64,000 nucleotides of DNA from Ignelater luminosus (taxonomy: Eukaryota > Arthropoda > Insecta > Coleoptera > Elateridae), in contig VTPC01090547.1 of NCBI GenBank assembly GCA_011009095.1, forward strand, positions 186,001 through 250,000, read 5' to 3'. Positions 22,600-36,079 of the stretch are shown here, in pieces; within the stretch, counting starts at the first letter, position 1, and each line of letters begins with the position of its first letter. The position numbers were made by a program, and so were the translations under genes. The notes under the pieces are model-generated. The model had not been told where the DNA came from. It ran no database searches and saw only the letters and a list, made by a program, of their open reading frames with translations.

Positions 22600-22685
22600 C
22601 AAACTACCTGAACTGCTAAAGGCTGCTTATGTAGCTGTAGAGGAAATATCTGATGCAGCAAGTTCTGGAAGTACAAACCGGTAGA
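22600..22685 (+). pseudogene. Short coding-like fragment, unclassified
   Basis: The plus frame reads LPELLKAAYVAVEEISDAAS and then reaches a stop. It looks like a helical protein segment but is too short to assign. The overlapping minus-strand frame at 22616-22798 is Cys-rich and is taken to be the shadow. Confidence 0.2.
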
Positions 22686-22819
22686 AGTATGCATACGAAA
22701 ATACTATTACATTGGACGCTGTCACAGGTGCAATCTCTCTCACAGCAAAACACCGTGTTTAACACATTTAACAAACCCGAGGTAGCAAAAAACATCAATT
22801 CGTTTAGAATTTTTTAAAA

Positions 22820-24700
22820 GCAGAAAGTGCGTTTCAGTGATCAACTTTTTACTTCATCAAAGGATTCATTAAATCTGAAATACTATATGTAAACGTACTC
22901 ACATTTCACACTTTCACGATCCTTTTAAACATTGTATACATAAAAAAATGTTTATATAACAAAAAAAAAGCTAAAAGCCTTTGTATTTTTTTCAAGTGGT
23001 AGTGATACAACGTACATGTTTGCAACCTAATCATATAATGCATGAGCTGAATACTTTATTTTATATTAATACTATTAGTGTTGTCAGTTTTACATTAATA
23101 ACAAATTGTTATTATTAAAAATAAATTTGTAATTACAAGAATTGATTGTCATAAATTGTTATAAAATACATTGGATGCAGTGGTCTTCATCTTATAGGTG
23201 TTCTGCGATTTTAGATTTATTGGTGTCTCTCTGTTTCAATTACTTATGTGTATCCTATCACATTCTTCTTTAAGCATTCGCATTAATTCCTTGTTTTCTT
23301 GATTGCTAAGGCAATTAAACAAATTGTTCCTTATCCGAAAAAGTATAGATAATGGTGCAGTTTTTGTTTTGCTTGTAATCATTCTATAAGAATTAACGGA
23401 ACAATGGCATGTCATAATTAGATATATCAAAAGCGAAACACACTGTAGTACATTATACACCTTTTTAATTTTCTGATGAAACGTATAAAACCATCATCTC
23501 GCTTTGATACGATTAATTATAAAGGAGATCCACTGAAAGACATTATTCAACGAATCTTTATTATTATACGTAAGCTTTCAGCTGGAAATTGTAATTTAAT
23601 CACTCGAATTGTTACGAACTGCAAGCTGATACCAACCTGGATGTCACAATTGTAATTTAAATTCAAGATTTGTATAGTTAACAGGTTAGAACCGTGAGCT
23701 ATTACCCAGCTCTTTAAAATATTCAAACCATGAAACATTTCAATCAAATAAAGTAAATGTTAATTCCACAGAGAAATTTGTATTTTCTGAGATATCCATT
23801 GCAAAAAATATTGCGTTTGAATAATATAAAAACTTGATTTTCATTTTAACATTGATTACTCCGAGAAAACGATTTATTGTTTAGTTAGAACGCGTGGTCT
23901 TAATTTTCTTTATTTTCGACCTGTTAAAAGCTTATTAAAACAAAGTAAACAGCAGTAATTGTATTTGGATAAATACTAAACAGCCTTCGAGGAGAAGAGA
24001 AAATAAATTATGTAAACAATTTCTCGAATGTCAACATGACTTTTATTATTTTAAGAAGCTTAATTATCAGGAGTAGAAAAAAAATATAAAATTTCTTTGG
24101 CGTGTTTCTCTTAACTAACTTATTTTAAAACGTTTTTCGGTAGAGAACAATGTAAAATGCAATATAATTCAGACGAGTGGACAAAGATAGATATAGATTT
24201 TATTAGATTACTTTTACTTATTTAATTGTGATTAAATGAAAAGCTTTGTCTGCCCTCTTAAGAGCTCCTAAAACTGCAAATTAAATTAATCTAGAGGTAC
24301 ACAATGTCATCTGTTGCGACTTGGTAACTAAAAATATATCAAAGCTATCTCCCCTCTATCTATATTTTAAAAAATAAAAATTAAAACATCATAAATTCTA
24401 TATATATGGGATGCGTACTTTTCTCGATATACAGGGTGTCTTTCAAATGTACATCATTTCAGAAATACAAAATGAAATTTCTTGTTCTCCTAATATCTCG
24501 AAAGCAAAGTGAGATATGAAGTATTTGGTGAAATAAATAAGACAGAAAGTGAAAGTGAAAGAAAAAGAAATCGAACCGAAGCTATTACTAAAGACCTCTG
24601 ATTAATTGAACAAAGCAGGAATGATGAAATCAAGGAAATCCTAGAACGGATTATTTCCTATCAGTACAAAGCACGTAGAAAAAGCTTATAAGCAGATAGT
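22820..24700. other. AT-rich non-coding stretch
   Basis: No recognised gene on either strand. An ATACAGGGTGTC motif lies at 24429-24440, possibly the end of a small DNA element. Confidence 0.4.
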
Positions 24701-24710
24701 TATAGTATGT

Positions 24711-25186
24711 ACGGGAAAAACTGGGATTGGTAGTGTGAACATACATAAAATCGATATGCCACCTGTAATGCTAGCCTTTATACGGTCGAAGACAGGTCGT
24801 GAGCTAAGAGAGCTTAGAGCAAGCGATAAACGATAATAATAATGCAGTAATCTTAGGGGTTAAGATATTGAGAGGGCGCCAGCTATAATAAAATGTCGGT
24901 GACCCCACAGCTGATCTTCATATATAGGTCAGTGGGCGAGATGATAGCCAGGGTCGAACCACAGATTCGAATGACACACATATCAATAAACTGGAAATCG
25001 TACTGCACTCTAGTTAGATACTTACTTACACAAGACAATGTCAAAATAAGATTCCTCCTGTTCGCGATGCTTTTAAAAATACGGAACGATAAATACGGAT
25101 ACATCCGGTAACTTCCGCAAATTTTCAGTTGATTAAGGAACGAAGACAGAATTAAATCGCAAACTTTGTACTCAGGTACAATTAAC
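24711..25186 (+). repeat. Dispersed repeat family, copy A (internally deleted)
   Basis: About 475 bp closely related to 43775-44135 plus 45285-45390. Shared landmarks include GGTAGTGTGAACATA, the run GAGCAAGCGATAAACGATAA, GACCCCACAGCTGATCTTCA, and at the far end GATTAAGGAACGAAGACAGA. Relative to copy B it lacks about 1150 internal bases; the join lies near 25050. Neither copy encodes a recognisable protein. The frames at 24883-25194 and 43972-44157 share peptides only because the DNA is repeated. It is likely a non-autonomous transposon or an LTR-type remnant. Confidence 0.85.
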
Positions 25187-25199
25187 ATTAGCATAAATT

Positions 25200-26085
25200 A
25201 TTTATTCCTTGGTACTTCGCGAAAAACCAACAGGGGAGTAACACAAGAGGCACGTGTGGTGCTTACGGAGGCGGCAGAAGAACTCTTTTAGTTTTCAAGC
25301 GCGAAATGGCACTTCTAACCCCCCATATGGGTTGTACCAACAAATAACTGGCCGTTTAACATATCAGATTTTTAGATAAACTAATCACGTAGTGCAAGCA
25401 GGGTGTGATGTAGAGAGAACTTGCACTTTGCATTAGAGAATTATAGGAAAAATAAATCTCGTCTATGCCTGTCAAGTTGATAGGTTTATAGTTTTAAGGG
25501 TAATAAAACCAAAGGATAAGAGTGTAAATTTCTGTGAATTGCAGAAATGAAACCAGAAAAATATAATTTTAGATGCAAAATATATCTCTAATTTAGTATT
25601 AAGAAAACATTAATTAAAAGAATATCAGAGAAGTTTAACGCTCTCAAGTCATAAATTACGACAACGTCAAGGAGCATTAAACGAAAAAGCTGTTACATTA
25701 AAGGAAGGCGTTAAACTTTAATTTCTAAAAAAATAATGTATTTACGAACAAAAAGTATTTAAAATAAGCGAACGATATATTGTTATTTATAAAAATAAAT
25801 AACTTATTAAGAAAAGTGCGTTAATCACGAAATTTTCCTAACAAAGAATCATTAAAAGACACCTATAACCTTTAGAATAGCGACTAATAACTTATCAGCT
25901 CTTCTCTAAAAATCTTAACCTCATTGCTATTTCATAAAATATTTGATTTCACAACATATAAAGCGCTACTAAAAAAACAGAAGGGATTTTAGTCTGGCTT
26001 ATATTAAATGCAAAGACCAACTACTAGAAAATACTGTAAGAAAAACTACAAAGATTTGTAGATGCAATCTAGTAGAACCACAAAA
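25200..26085. other. Non-coding stretch
   Basis: No recognisable gene. Slightly GC-richer near 25230-25330. Confidence 0.4.
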
Positions 26086-26089
26086 ACGT

Positions 26090-26550
26090 AAAACGCCGTC
26101 TTTTGCTGACGTAGCAAGGATATCACACTTTGTCGGAATCTGACTATAACAGTTATAATGTGCATTTCCATATTATGTGTTTCCAAACCTGAATCTGAAT
26201 GCCATTGTTCAATTTTTTGGCAAGATTCATCATAGTTTCCAGTTTCTTGCCGTTGGATTCTGTAGTTTGCTGACTCAGCAGGGACGTCGAATTCTTTTGA
26301 AGCTGATTATAATAACTGTAACGTGCATTATCTTCATTACAATGTGTTATGCTTTTCTGAACTATGTTTTATTCCTAGATATCGTTTATTATAATTGTTG
26401 TTTTGTCTATTTCTATATTGCGTAAATTGAAAATGTTACCTTATTGCCTACGATAACATTGTTGAATTTTCCACCAAACTCCGTCATTTGCTAACGCAAC
26501 GGAGATGTCGAACTCTGCCTGAAGCAGACTATGAATTTTCATTACAACAT
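26090..26550. repeat. Three degenerate tandem copies of an approx. 90-bp motif
   Basis: Three related blocks lie at about 26091-26175, 26255-26340 and 26470-26550. Each has a TTGCTGACnnAGCA or TTGCTAACGCAAC core, then a GTCGRA block, then GACTATAA or GATTATAA and a TGCAT or TTCAT run. Spacing is irregular (about 165 and 215 bp). They are strongly diverged and non-coding. Confidence 0.5.
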
Positions 26551-26599
26551 ACAGCAAAATTGAGTTATACAACTAAAATAGGATTATTTGAGGTATCAT

Positions 26600-29500
26600 T
26601 GTAAAATTCCTACTTGCTAGTTTACTTTCAATGTAATGGAGGGGCTAAATCAGTTCAGAAAAATTCTTCTATTTATATATATTTATATATAACAGAAATA
26701 AATAGCAAACTTTCTTGTTGTTCGTGCTACACCTTGATGTAACCACCAGAGTGAATTGGTGCTAGCATTTTCAATATGTTCGATTAATTTAGACAAGTAA
26801 GACTGTGTTATGTGGAGATGACATCGATATAGCCACCAGATATCATTACCTACCCTTAAAACACTTTTTAAAATTTATAATGTGACTTTCTTGCTATTTT
26901 ATTAGCATATTGTATTGATTTCTTTAAGGCCTTGTTGTGACAAGCTGTGCTGTTTTATCTTGTAAAACAAGGTAAATTCTATTAGTGAATTATAGTTATC
27001 AACGCATTTTTGTAACAATAATGCCATTTTTGCATAAATATTGGAAAAATAAATTGGTTTTTTATTGGGTATTCATTCTACTAAAATAAGCATTTCAGTT
27101 GCTAAATTGCACAGAAAATAAAAATAGATCCACAATGATGAACTACGTAGACCCATATCTTTCGACTTCATTTAAAGTACGTGAGAAAATTTTAAATTGA
27201 TGGTTTGTTAGAATAGAGCGCACAACATGCTTAATCAAGCATAATACATTTTTGCTTAGGAGTTTCTAATGAAAGGCTGAAGGAGATGGAAATCATAAAT
27301 CTTCACCACAAAAACATTTTTGAATTTGACACCCTAATAAAGATGGTAGGCGTATCACAGGTTATACTCATCATATAAGAAGTTTCAACGTTATTTGTCA
27401 GTTTTGTTTGAAATTTTGTTTACATCTACGCCTTACGCTAGTTGTAATTTTTAAGGGAGATAAAACGTAAAAAATGATATGAACATCCGAAAAGAGAAGA
27501 ATTTTTCTTTTTACAAATTGAACGGTTCCAGTAAAACAACGTCATATTAATGTCCTGTTATTAAGAATTTTTGTTCCTTAAGTTAAACATCTTGTTAACC
27601 CTTGACAAAATTATGACATCATTGATTTTTGACGAATATGTTTTTAAAAAGACATATCTTGATTTTATTCAGGTCATTTTATAGATATTTTAGTGTTCTT
27701 TACGGTTATATGAATTTTAACCAAAAGGACTTACTGTAAATACTTCGCAGATATATAAAAGGAAAACATACATCAGGATACAGATCGCCCAGACCGAACT
27801 ATTGACATCCTTTTATCGGACTCACGAATTCCATTGATGTATTTTATCTATTCTACACTTTTGTGTGTTCATAATTTATTATGTTTTGTTTTATATCTGT
27901 TTCTATATATTTTTATTCGTATTTTATATACCGGATGTCTCACGGAAGACAGAACATAGCTACTTTCTGTTTAAGGTTCTTGAATAGATTTAAAAAAAAT
28001 CTTTAAATATCTTATCATCAGAATTTTCAAAGTTTGCTCATTAAGAAAGACGACAAATGTGTCTCTGTGGTGATGGAACTTTTTGAGAACGACTAGATAA
28101 ATCCTTTCGATAAAAATTTCTCCGATATAGTTAACTTATGGAAAGAAAAGAAGATTTATTGTCAACTGTTACTATTAAAAATTCAAGTCACGTTTACATG
28201 TGTTCAAGTGATAAAGCAAAAAGCTCGCAATAACAAACAATTTTAGCAAACATGGTCCTAATTGTCAAAAACCGAAACTTGAATATGTTACATGTATTCA
28301 ACCAAGATTTGTCTTCATCAGCTTTCGTAATAGACAAAATGACTTTTGTCAAAAAAAACTTCATGGCGAAAACTGAACATATAACGAGTTTTTTAATTTT
28401 CTATTGCAACAAATAATGAAAACAGTTACTTTTGGCAAAATAAAGAGATGAGACTTGAATGTAAAGTCATTATGTCGAAAAATGGGTTTTCTTTTATAAA
28501 CAAGCTGCCAACACGATAATATAAATGTTTTGATTCCCTGTCTGTATTGTCCGAAATATCTTTTTATTAAAAGAATTTTTCTGACCTTTAATTCACTTGG
28601 CACCGATTGGAATTTCACAAAAAAAATGTTTACCAGCATTTGAAATTCACTTGCCAACTTTATTCAAAAAATTCCACAACAGAGAAAATAAAAATTTTTC
28701 AGGTACTCTTTCATAGTAAGCAAGGTGCTGTTAATTCATCTTAAAAGGTATCTTGATAACTTTCCTAAAGTCGACACCATGAATGAACAATAGATGAAGA
28801 AGGAAACCTAGCAATTCAGTAGATGAATAGAATTTAGTCTTCTAAAGCATGTAAATCTTCTAGTTGTATTTATTTGCCCAACAACTTCTTTAAATTGTAG
28901 ACGTTCAGATTCTGACAATTATGCTCCACTCCGAAGCTAAAAAGGATTCTGAGCAAAAGTTTTAGGAAATAAGAAAGAAATATAATACTAAAGGATAATT
29001 TTTTAGTTTGTTGCATGTAAAAGTGTTTTTAGTGACCCTATTAGAATGACGCAATACAAAATAATACGGTATGCCTGAGGAAACGATTAGCTCTATTTGA
29101 TCGGAGATTGGGTCGGGGTCGTAGAAGGCCTTAATGGCAGAAAACGGTAGCGATAGGGTTTCTTTTTTCTTTTCTTGGTTAACTTTGATCAATATAGGCG
29201 AACAGCTAATCCTAAGACTAACCAACTATTCTGGTCTTTGAGATGCTTATTCGTAGGGTTGACCTGGAAAATATAATCACCAAGGACAGCTGATAGTTTA
29301 CACAATACTTACTGTTGATTTGGCGGGCTCTCAGCACACGCAGACAAAGCTTCGTAGTAATCTCTCCCCAGAACTCACTACGCGTATTAACAGAAACAAA
29401 CAACGATTAAAGTCAAAATAAAGCGTCAATTGACAAACGTAGGATTTAGATAAATATTTACAAGTGCGGTTACAAATAAACACAACAGGTGAACATAAGT

Positions 29501-30755
29501 CCAGGTTACAAATCAAGTTTTACATAGATACACACACATAAGAAAAAGGTACGCAGTAAGAGTGAGCGATATTAATTAAATATAAACAAAGAGTGAGCGA
29601 TATTAATTAAAGTATGTCAGTAGTCTCGTGATCTATATTTCAAATGTTATTATTAAAAATACAGCAAGGCAAAACGTGAATCGATGATTTGAAGAATTTA
29701 GATAAAAAATATATTCTGTTCCTAAGAACACTACCTTAGTTAAATTCTGAAGCAAACTTTGAATAATACAACAAATTCTGAACCTATTGTGAAGTAAGCT
29801 TCTTCAATCATGTTTATTCATAGTAAACTTTCTATAAATTTAATCTAGATACGCTATTATTACTGTTAATATTTGTTGATAACCCTTCTTTAAGTTTGCA
29901 ATAAGCAACGAGATGCAATTTGGTCTTGCAATAACTCTACTAAGAAATTTCTTTGTGGTTAATAGTGATGGAACACAACGATAACTTCCTATACTTCAGG
30001 GAATTTGGGATTTACAAAAATCAGAAAATCGCTTCGCTTTTGCAATCCGTAAAACAAAAAATAGCTTGAATCTCGAAGGCTCTCCTGATTTCTATAAATA
30101 CTCTACTGAGATTTTTAGGTATTCAACAATATCATGCATGTTTTCAACACGGCGTTTGAGGCAGAAATCTCTAGACTAACTAAAGGAACAGGGGCGCTGT
30201 CGCCATATTGCCAAGTCTTTTTCCCTCAACCTGATGATTTGTTGTGCTGACGGAAGGTCTCTGATCATTGAACAATCGCCGGGACGGGGAAAGTTACTCA
30301 AACTACTACTTTTACCCTTAAGCAGCATCTCAAAACTCATTTGCATATAGTGTCAAATGACGGATCATAAAAACAATTTATGAGTCTACTGCGACAGTAC
30401 GGACTGTAAATTTCTAAGAATTTCAAAAGATAAAATAAAGAATCTGGGATAAATTTAATGTTTAAGATATTTGGTGTTTATTCTTTTGCAACAGAAAAAG
30501 CGAAATGAATAGGATTTGCTGTTTGCGAACGAGGGTCAGCATTCTGTTAACTGCAGATCTTTATGTATAGTTTGATTTGTCTGTAAAAGAGTTCCAATTT
30601 CCCCCGAAATGTATCCGGTGAAACTGTTAAAATTAATTAAAAGTTCTAAATATATCGAGTCTATGCCTTAGCGGCAGCAATCATACCTCTTCATGGTTCT
30701 TCCTTTAAAGAAAAATTAGTATCTCTATCTTCTACTGCTTGCTCGGCTAGCCCAT
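26600..30755. other. AT-rich non-coding stretch
   Basis: No recognised gene. Patches of higher GC at 29060-29150, 29300-29390 and 30180-30300 have no motif. Open frames at 28361-28657 and 28962-29225 are unmatched and probably chance. Confidence 0.4.
29559..29611 (+). repeat. 22-bp direct duplication
   Basis: Bases 29559-29580 are repeated exactly at 29590-29611 (AGAGTGAGCGATATTAATTA plus AA), separated by 9 bp. Confidence 0.9.
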
Positions 30756-30766
30756 GAACTATACTA

Positions 30767-30941
30767 TACTCAAGAGCATAACTATAGCACCACATGCAAT
30801 TTTGCTGTATGTAGCCCTTAATAAAAGTTTTGGACCAATAATTTATTAAAATGTGATGATAAGAAGAAATACAAATTTAATTTTTACTTGGAACATAACT
30901 ATAAAATTGCATGTGGTGGTATAGTTATGCCCTTGAGTGTA
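30767..30941. mobile_element. Hairpin MITE with approx. 37-bp inverted arms
   Basis: The left arm (30769-30803, CTCAAGAGCATAACTATAGC onward) is the near-perfect reverse complement of the right arm (30904-30939), with a few mismatches. The arms share CACCACATGCAATTTT. TA dinucleotides lie just outside both arms, as expected for Tc1/mariner-type insertions. The 100-bp interior is AT-rich and non-coding. Total length about 175 bp. It was probably mobilised by a Tc1/mariner transposase not present here; its ends do not match the mariner at 7061-8332. Confidence 0.75.
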
Positions 30942-30944
30942 TAT

Positions 30945-33900
30945 TAAGATATTCTGTACAATTATTACTATGCCGTAATTATTGTCTCAGAAATCTCCTA
31001 GATCTTCATCTTAGGTAGATTTATGAGGGATCAAACAGAAAATGTGTATTAAAAAACTAGAGGTGTGTGGCTTTGCGACGTTTAGAAAGTTTGATTTTAC
31101 TCATAAATGAGAAAAGGGTACGAATAGATTTTTCACAAAAATCATTATAGATAACACTAATCAATTTCCCAGTGGCATATCCCGTTTCTTTAAAAGTGTT
31201 TGTCTCTATTCCTAAAACTGTGGTTCTGATAGAGATATCAACTACAAAAGTTTGTAAAGTAATAGAGATCTTACAGCAACGAACATGCAAAATAGTCATT
31301 TCACTATCTCACTTTGTTTCCCAAATACACTTTGGCTTTAGAAGGTTTTAAGAACTTCGAGTTTACTTGAAAAGGAATTGTTCTATGAGAAAGAGGCAAG
31401 AATAACTTTTTTTCCGGAACTGAATGTATATTTCAAATACGATTATTTAGTTTCAGTTCTGTATTATATTTTGTAGATCAGATTATACTTACATTTCTTA
31501 ATTCCGTTTTATTATTCTTATAAATTCTAACAGAGAATTATCGCGTGCATAATGACGCTTCGGATATTAAAACAAACATATTCCGAGGATTATGACTAAA
31601 AAAACAAAATAGAAGCTGTAACGGTCTAATATCTTTGTTAGTATAATTTCTAGCTGTAGATAATGAATTTCCATCTTATTTCTTAACAAAAAGCTTCATT
31701 ACATTGTGGAGCTACGAGAATCTCCTTTATTTTGAAGGATTTCATAAGACAAATGCTTAGTTCGCTCAATAAAACCAAAAACTCTTTATAGATTTGATCT
31801 CGGTCCCATTTAAATGAAGCCATAGCTGTATTTCTACCCTTTTCTCGCAGTTAAGCGAGAATTCTTGCACATTTCAAATCGTGATCTCACAGTTCGTGAT
31901 ACGGTCAAACTCTTTTATCGTTAACACGTTCATTATAATCGATTTTCTTTCTGTCAAAACCTTCCAAATCTTTAAATCTCTAATAAATCTTGATAGACGT
32001 TCGCGCGACGTGGTGTTCAAAGGATTTAATTATTAAATGATTATTTTCAACCTCCGCAAGCAGCCAATTTTATGCTCCAATAATTTTTTTATACTCATCG
32101 AAATAGCAAATTTCCTCATTTATTGAGAGACTACAGAATTTCGTAGTTAATTTATATTTACAAACTTGACGATTATTATTTATTTATTCATTTATTTTCT
32201 AAACTTTTTTAAATATTTAATTATAATAATCACGAGAACTTCAATTGCGTTTCAATCTTCTCTGTTCATCTAATTTGGAATTTTCAATAATACCTTCCAT
32301 TTTTAGAAAAATAAAGAAGAATTTCAGTATTGCCTTCATTTAACCTTCTGCAAAATGAAATTCATTTCTACCTACAATGCTACAATAAAACAAAACCGTA
32401 TGAGTTTTCTGACAATGGAATTCCCTGAAGCATTTTATTATTAGCAACATTTGCGATTCTTAGAATGTTGAAAGATACAAAGATAGCATTGATTTGACAT
32501 AAAGAAACAATGAATCTTGTGGTAAATATTTAAACTTGATTAGCTGTTGATGATTAAAAAGATAAGGAAATACATCTGGTAGGATTTGCTATCTAATTTA
32601 AGATACGGCAAACAGCGATAGGTTCAAAGCCAAAATCGTAACTACTAGAATCCATTTACTTTGTATTCAAATGTAAATTCCTTGATCAACAGTAAAGACG
32701 AAAAAGTTTAGGGAAAGAAAATAAAAAAACTTCTCCATTATTACATAAGTCATCAAATTCAATTCGTAAAAGCCCTCATTGTCTTTGTATTACCCGCAAT
32801 TTTATTAAACGCCTCTTTAAATCCTTTCTCTCATTTATAATGTATGAAAGCACTGAGTCTTTGAGGATCAATTTCTCATTTCGTTTATTTAGCTTTCAGT
32901 ATCCTAATTTGGGTTTCTTACAATATTACAAATCAATAACTTATAAAAGGAAGGCAAACTTAAGAGAGAATTATATAGTAGCATAGGATTGTTTACGACT
33001 TTTTATATAAATGGAATTTTCTAAAATACTCCACGCTCTTTAAGAGTTCAAGTATTTCTTATGAAAAAACTTACCTTAAGGTTTATTTTCGTTTGACGTT
33101 TATTTTTAGGACTTTATAATATATATATAATACAGGATTTTATCCACAGATATATTGCCCACTTTAGACTTAATGTACTATCAATAAAAAAATCAAATTT
33201 AATTTGTTGACAATTATAAATAGTCTTAACATAGTATACTCTCCTACTTAGAAATTAATAACCATTAATTGCAATAACCTATGTATCAACATCATCGAAA
33301 GTAACCAAGTGTCTCTTAAAGATATAATATCAAACACTATTCTAGAGTACATTGCAATTAATATTTTTTTTTGGATGGGTTGCGTTTGTATGTTTCTTCT
33401 TCAACATAAAGTGACTCCTAAAATAATTCGTATGGCTGAGATCCTTTACAGTCATGTTGGTTTAAGAAATTGTAGGTCTTTACCAAGCTGAAAATTCTAG
33501 TATAGATAAATAAGTAAAAACAATATGCCTGAAAGCTCTGGAATTTTATCACAATATGACCAAATTACATTTTATTTTCCTTCTAAGACAGTTCGTCTAC
33601 GGGTAGGCGTATCAAATTTATTTTATTACAGACTTGTACAATTATTTGTTTTTACAATTTCAACTTAAGAAATACTAACTGTTTTTTATTATATTTCATC
33701 TTGAAATTTCTTTGTTAACTTAACCAACTTAATCAAAACTTAAGTTTGAAATCTTATAATTTTATTTACAGAATTCAGCAAATATTCTCACAGAAAATCA
33801 ATTGTATGAGTTCAGTTCCCTCTTTCGCTTATTCAGTCGATTATATCAAAAACTCAATAGCAAAGAAATATTTCTAAAAACGCATTTTCAAAGTCTCACT

Positions 33901-34425
33901 TCATGAAACTGCAAAATGTACAAATTCTTTATATAACGCGTTTTCTAACTTTCTTTGTTCACTTCAATATTTATTATTAAAAAGTTATTTAGATGTATGA
34001 AATATGAAATTTTGTTTTAGAGAGCTTTTAATGTTCCCCGTGGTTTATAAATGAAATACAAAATTAAACTAGTTTTGAGGATTTCATAATTAATTTTATT
34101 TAAATATGCGTATTAATTTGTATACAGGCCTTTTCTAACTAAATGCAAATTTTACATGAATGAAAACAAACCGAGAACCTTTTCTAACGCTCCTAAACTA
34201 ACTAAGCACAAATGAAATAAAGCCCAATATTAATCTGTTTTGATATAAACAATTGTACTAAAATGGCTTTGACAAGGATTTTCGCTACATTATTGTTTTA
34301 CTCTTTAGGTTTATTTGTATTAAAGGCATACATGCATATGTCACATCAAATAATTTTTATCTAATACTTACCTTTTTTATATTCTGTTAATAAATATATA
34401 AAAATTTTACATCACAAAGCAATTT
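30945..34425. other. AT-rich non-coding stretch
   Basis: No recognised gene. The minus frame at 31057-31299 (80 codons, ending in a basic KIKLSKRRKATHL) is the only mildly protein-like piece; no family was recognised. Confidence 0.4.
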
Positions 34426-34430
34426 AGATA

Positions 34431-35025
34431 TCCGGATATCCTAGTTAATTATGAATGAATTAAAGCTTGCCGTAGCTTAATTTAGTAGATAGACATGATA
34501 ACGAGACGAATTTTGTAATCAGGCTAAAGAATTTGGATAATGCCAACAGGCTAGCTCAAGAATTGGAGACGAGATGGGATCGACTTTTTCGGTTTCTAGA
34601 AACATAATTCACTCACGATTCTAGAACATTATTAAGATCGAGTGAACAGAAAGAGAGAATGACTATTGTATTTCATAGTCAAATGCCTAATTGATCAAAC
34701 AAAGAAAGAGATATGTTAATTGTATTGCAGAACTTCCTCTCAGACTCGATATGAGGCTACTATGAAAAATTAAAAAGTGTTAATGCCGTACTAGAAACAT
34801 TTGTAATCAAAAAGTCCGGATATCCTAGCAAACTATGAATCTATTAAGCTTCATCGTATCTTGATTTCGTAGATAAACATGGTATAACACGAATTTTGTG
34901 ACCGAACTAAAGTATTCGGGTGAACAGAAATATTAATGCCAACAGGCTCACTTAAAAGTCGGAAACGGGATGGGTTTAATTAGAAGAGTGATGTTACAAT
35001 TCTAAAACGTTATCAAAAACGCTCT
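34431..35025. repeat. Two diverged direct repeats, offset 384 bp
   Basis: Copy 1 (34431-34640) and copy 2 (34815-35025) both begin TCCGGATATCCTAG. They share ATGAAT...TTAAGCTT, GTAGATA(G/A)ACATG, ACGAATTTTGT, TAATGCCAACAGGCT and a final TTCTA(G/A)AAC block. Non-coding. It could be an old tandem array or two LTR-like pieces. Confidence 0.65.
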
Positions 35026-35029
35026 TGAC

Positions 35030-36070
35030 GCAACGGCCCCGGGGCGGGGGGGTTCAACCTAAACTTACCTTTAAAACAGAAGGAAAAGCTTTCAAACTCA
35101 CTAAAACTTTCAAGATAACTCAAAGATGGTAAAGCTAAGGGCGTCAAACGCTGAAGTTCAAAACACTATGCCGGCCCACGCAGCTTCTCACAGACCAACA
35201 ACCTGTATAAATGTGCTTTTAATATTATCACCCTGTATATAGGTACACTTAAGTTGACAGGCAGGATGATAGGTATTTATAACTCTGGACGTACTTACTT
35301 AAAAAAGTGCTTTCCCATTAGACTTACCCGGGGAAAGCTATAAAATTATTTATCTTAAAACTAAAAAAATCATTAGCACCTCTTTATGGCTAGACTGGAG
35401 ATTTACTATTAAATAAACAAAAGATGGTTACGTTAATTAATTCCGTCGGTTAGCAGCATCGATTGCTGCATGAGTGGGGTTTCTCCACCTACTGACTTTA
35501 TTTATAACAAACTACCAAGAAAAATAGTAATAATTAATTCAACGTTCTTCTTTCCCGGGACTGGCTCACAATCAGTTTACAAAGGTCTACTTATCCTGAA
35601 AATCTTACAGGAACAAACAGAGACACAATAAAACTAAACAAGGTTATACAGTATCTATTTTTTTACATAGGCGTCAACACAGTTAAGTTATTAACATTAC
35701 ATTCACATCAACAAATGTATTCTATCTTACAAATTTTTGAATAGTAAACGATAAGATGATTTGGAATTTTAAATTGTAAATAGAGTGTTCTTACATAAAG
35801 TTACATAACTTATTTGTTACAAGTTTACTACTAACTGACTTTAACTAAAATTATCTAACTCTTTCAAAAGATTCTGTTTAAAACTATCTAAGTTATTTAA
35901 TACGAGATTATTTCTGAAAGACTCTGCAGAGTGTATTACAAAAATATTTTACAACGTAACTAAATTTAATTCAAATTTGTCCCCAGATGTCTTTAAGACG
36001 AAATGACTCATAAACTATTAAATTTTGTATGAACAAATTAAAACAAAAAAAAAAGAAAAGAAGTAACTTA
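35030..36070. other. Non-coding; short GC-rich run and CACCCTGTATA motif
   Basis: A GC run (GCCCCGGGGCGGGGGGG) lies at 35036-35052, and TCACCCTGTATAT at 35228-35240. No gene recognised. Confidence 0.4.
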
Positions 36071-36079
36071 TCTTAATTA

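Noticed and set aside
24957-24970. tRNA-like GGTCGAACCACAGATTCGA string
   Set aside because: No cloverleaf could be built around it, and the same string lies within a longer repeat family present twice.
24893-25111. Frames in the dispersed repeat (plus and minus) sharing peptides with 43972-44157
   Set aside because: The similarity comes from DNA-level repetition; both strands are open and no protein family is recognised.
29218-29516. Possible LTR near the GC-higher patch
   Set aside because: No second copy in the window, no TG...CA ends and no adjacent primer-binding site or polypurine tract that I could identify.
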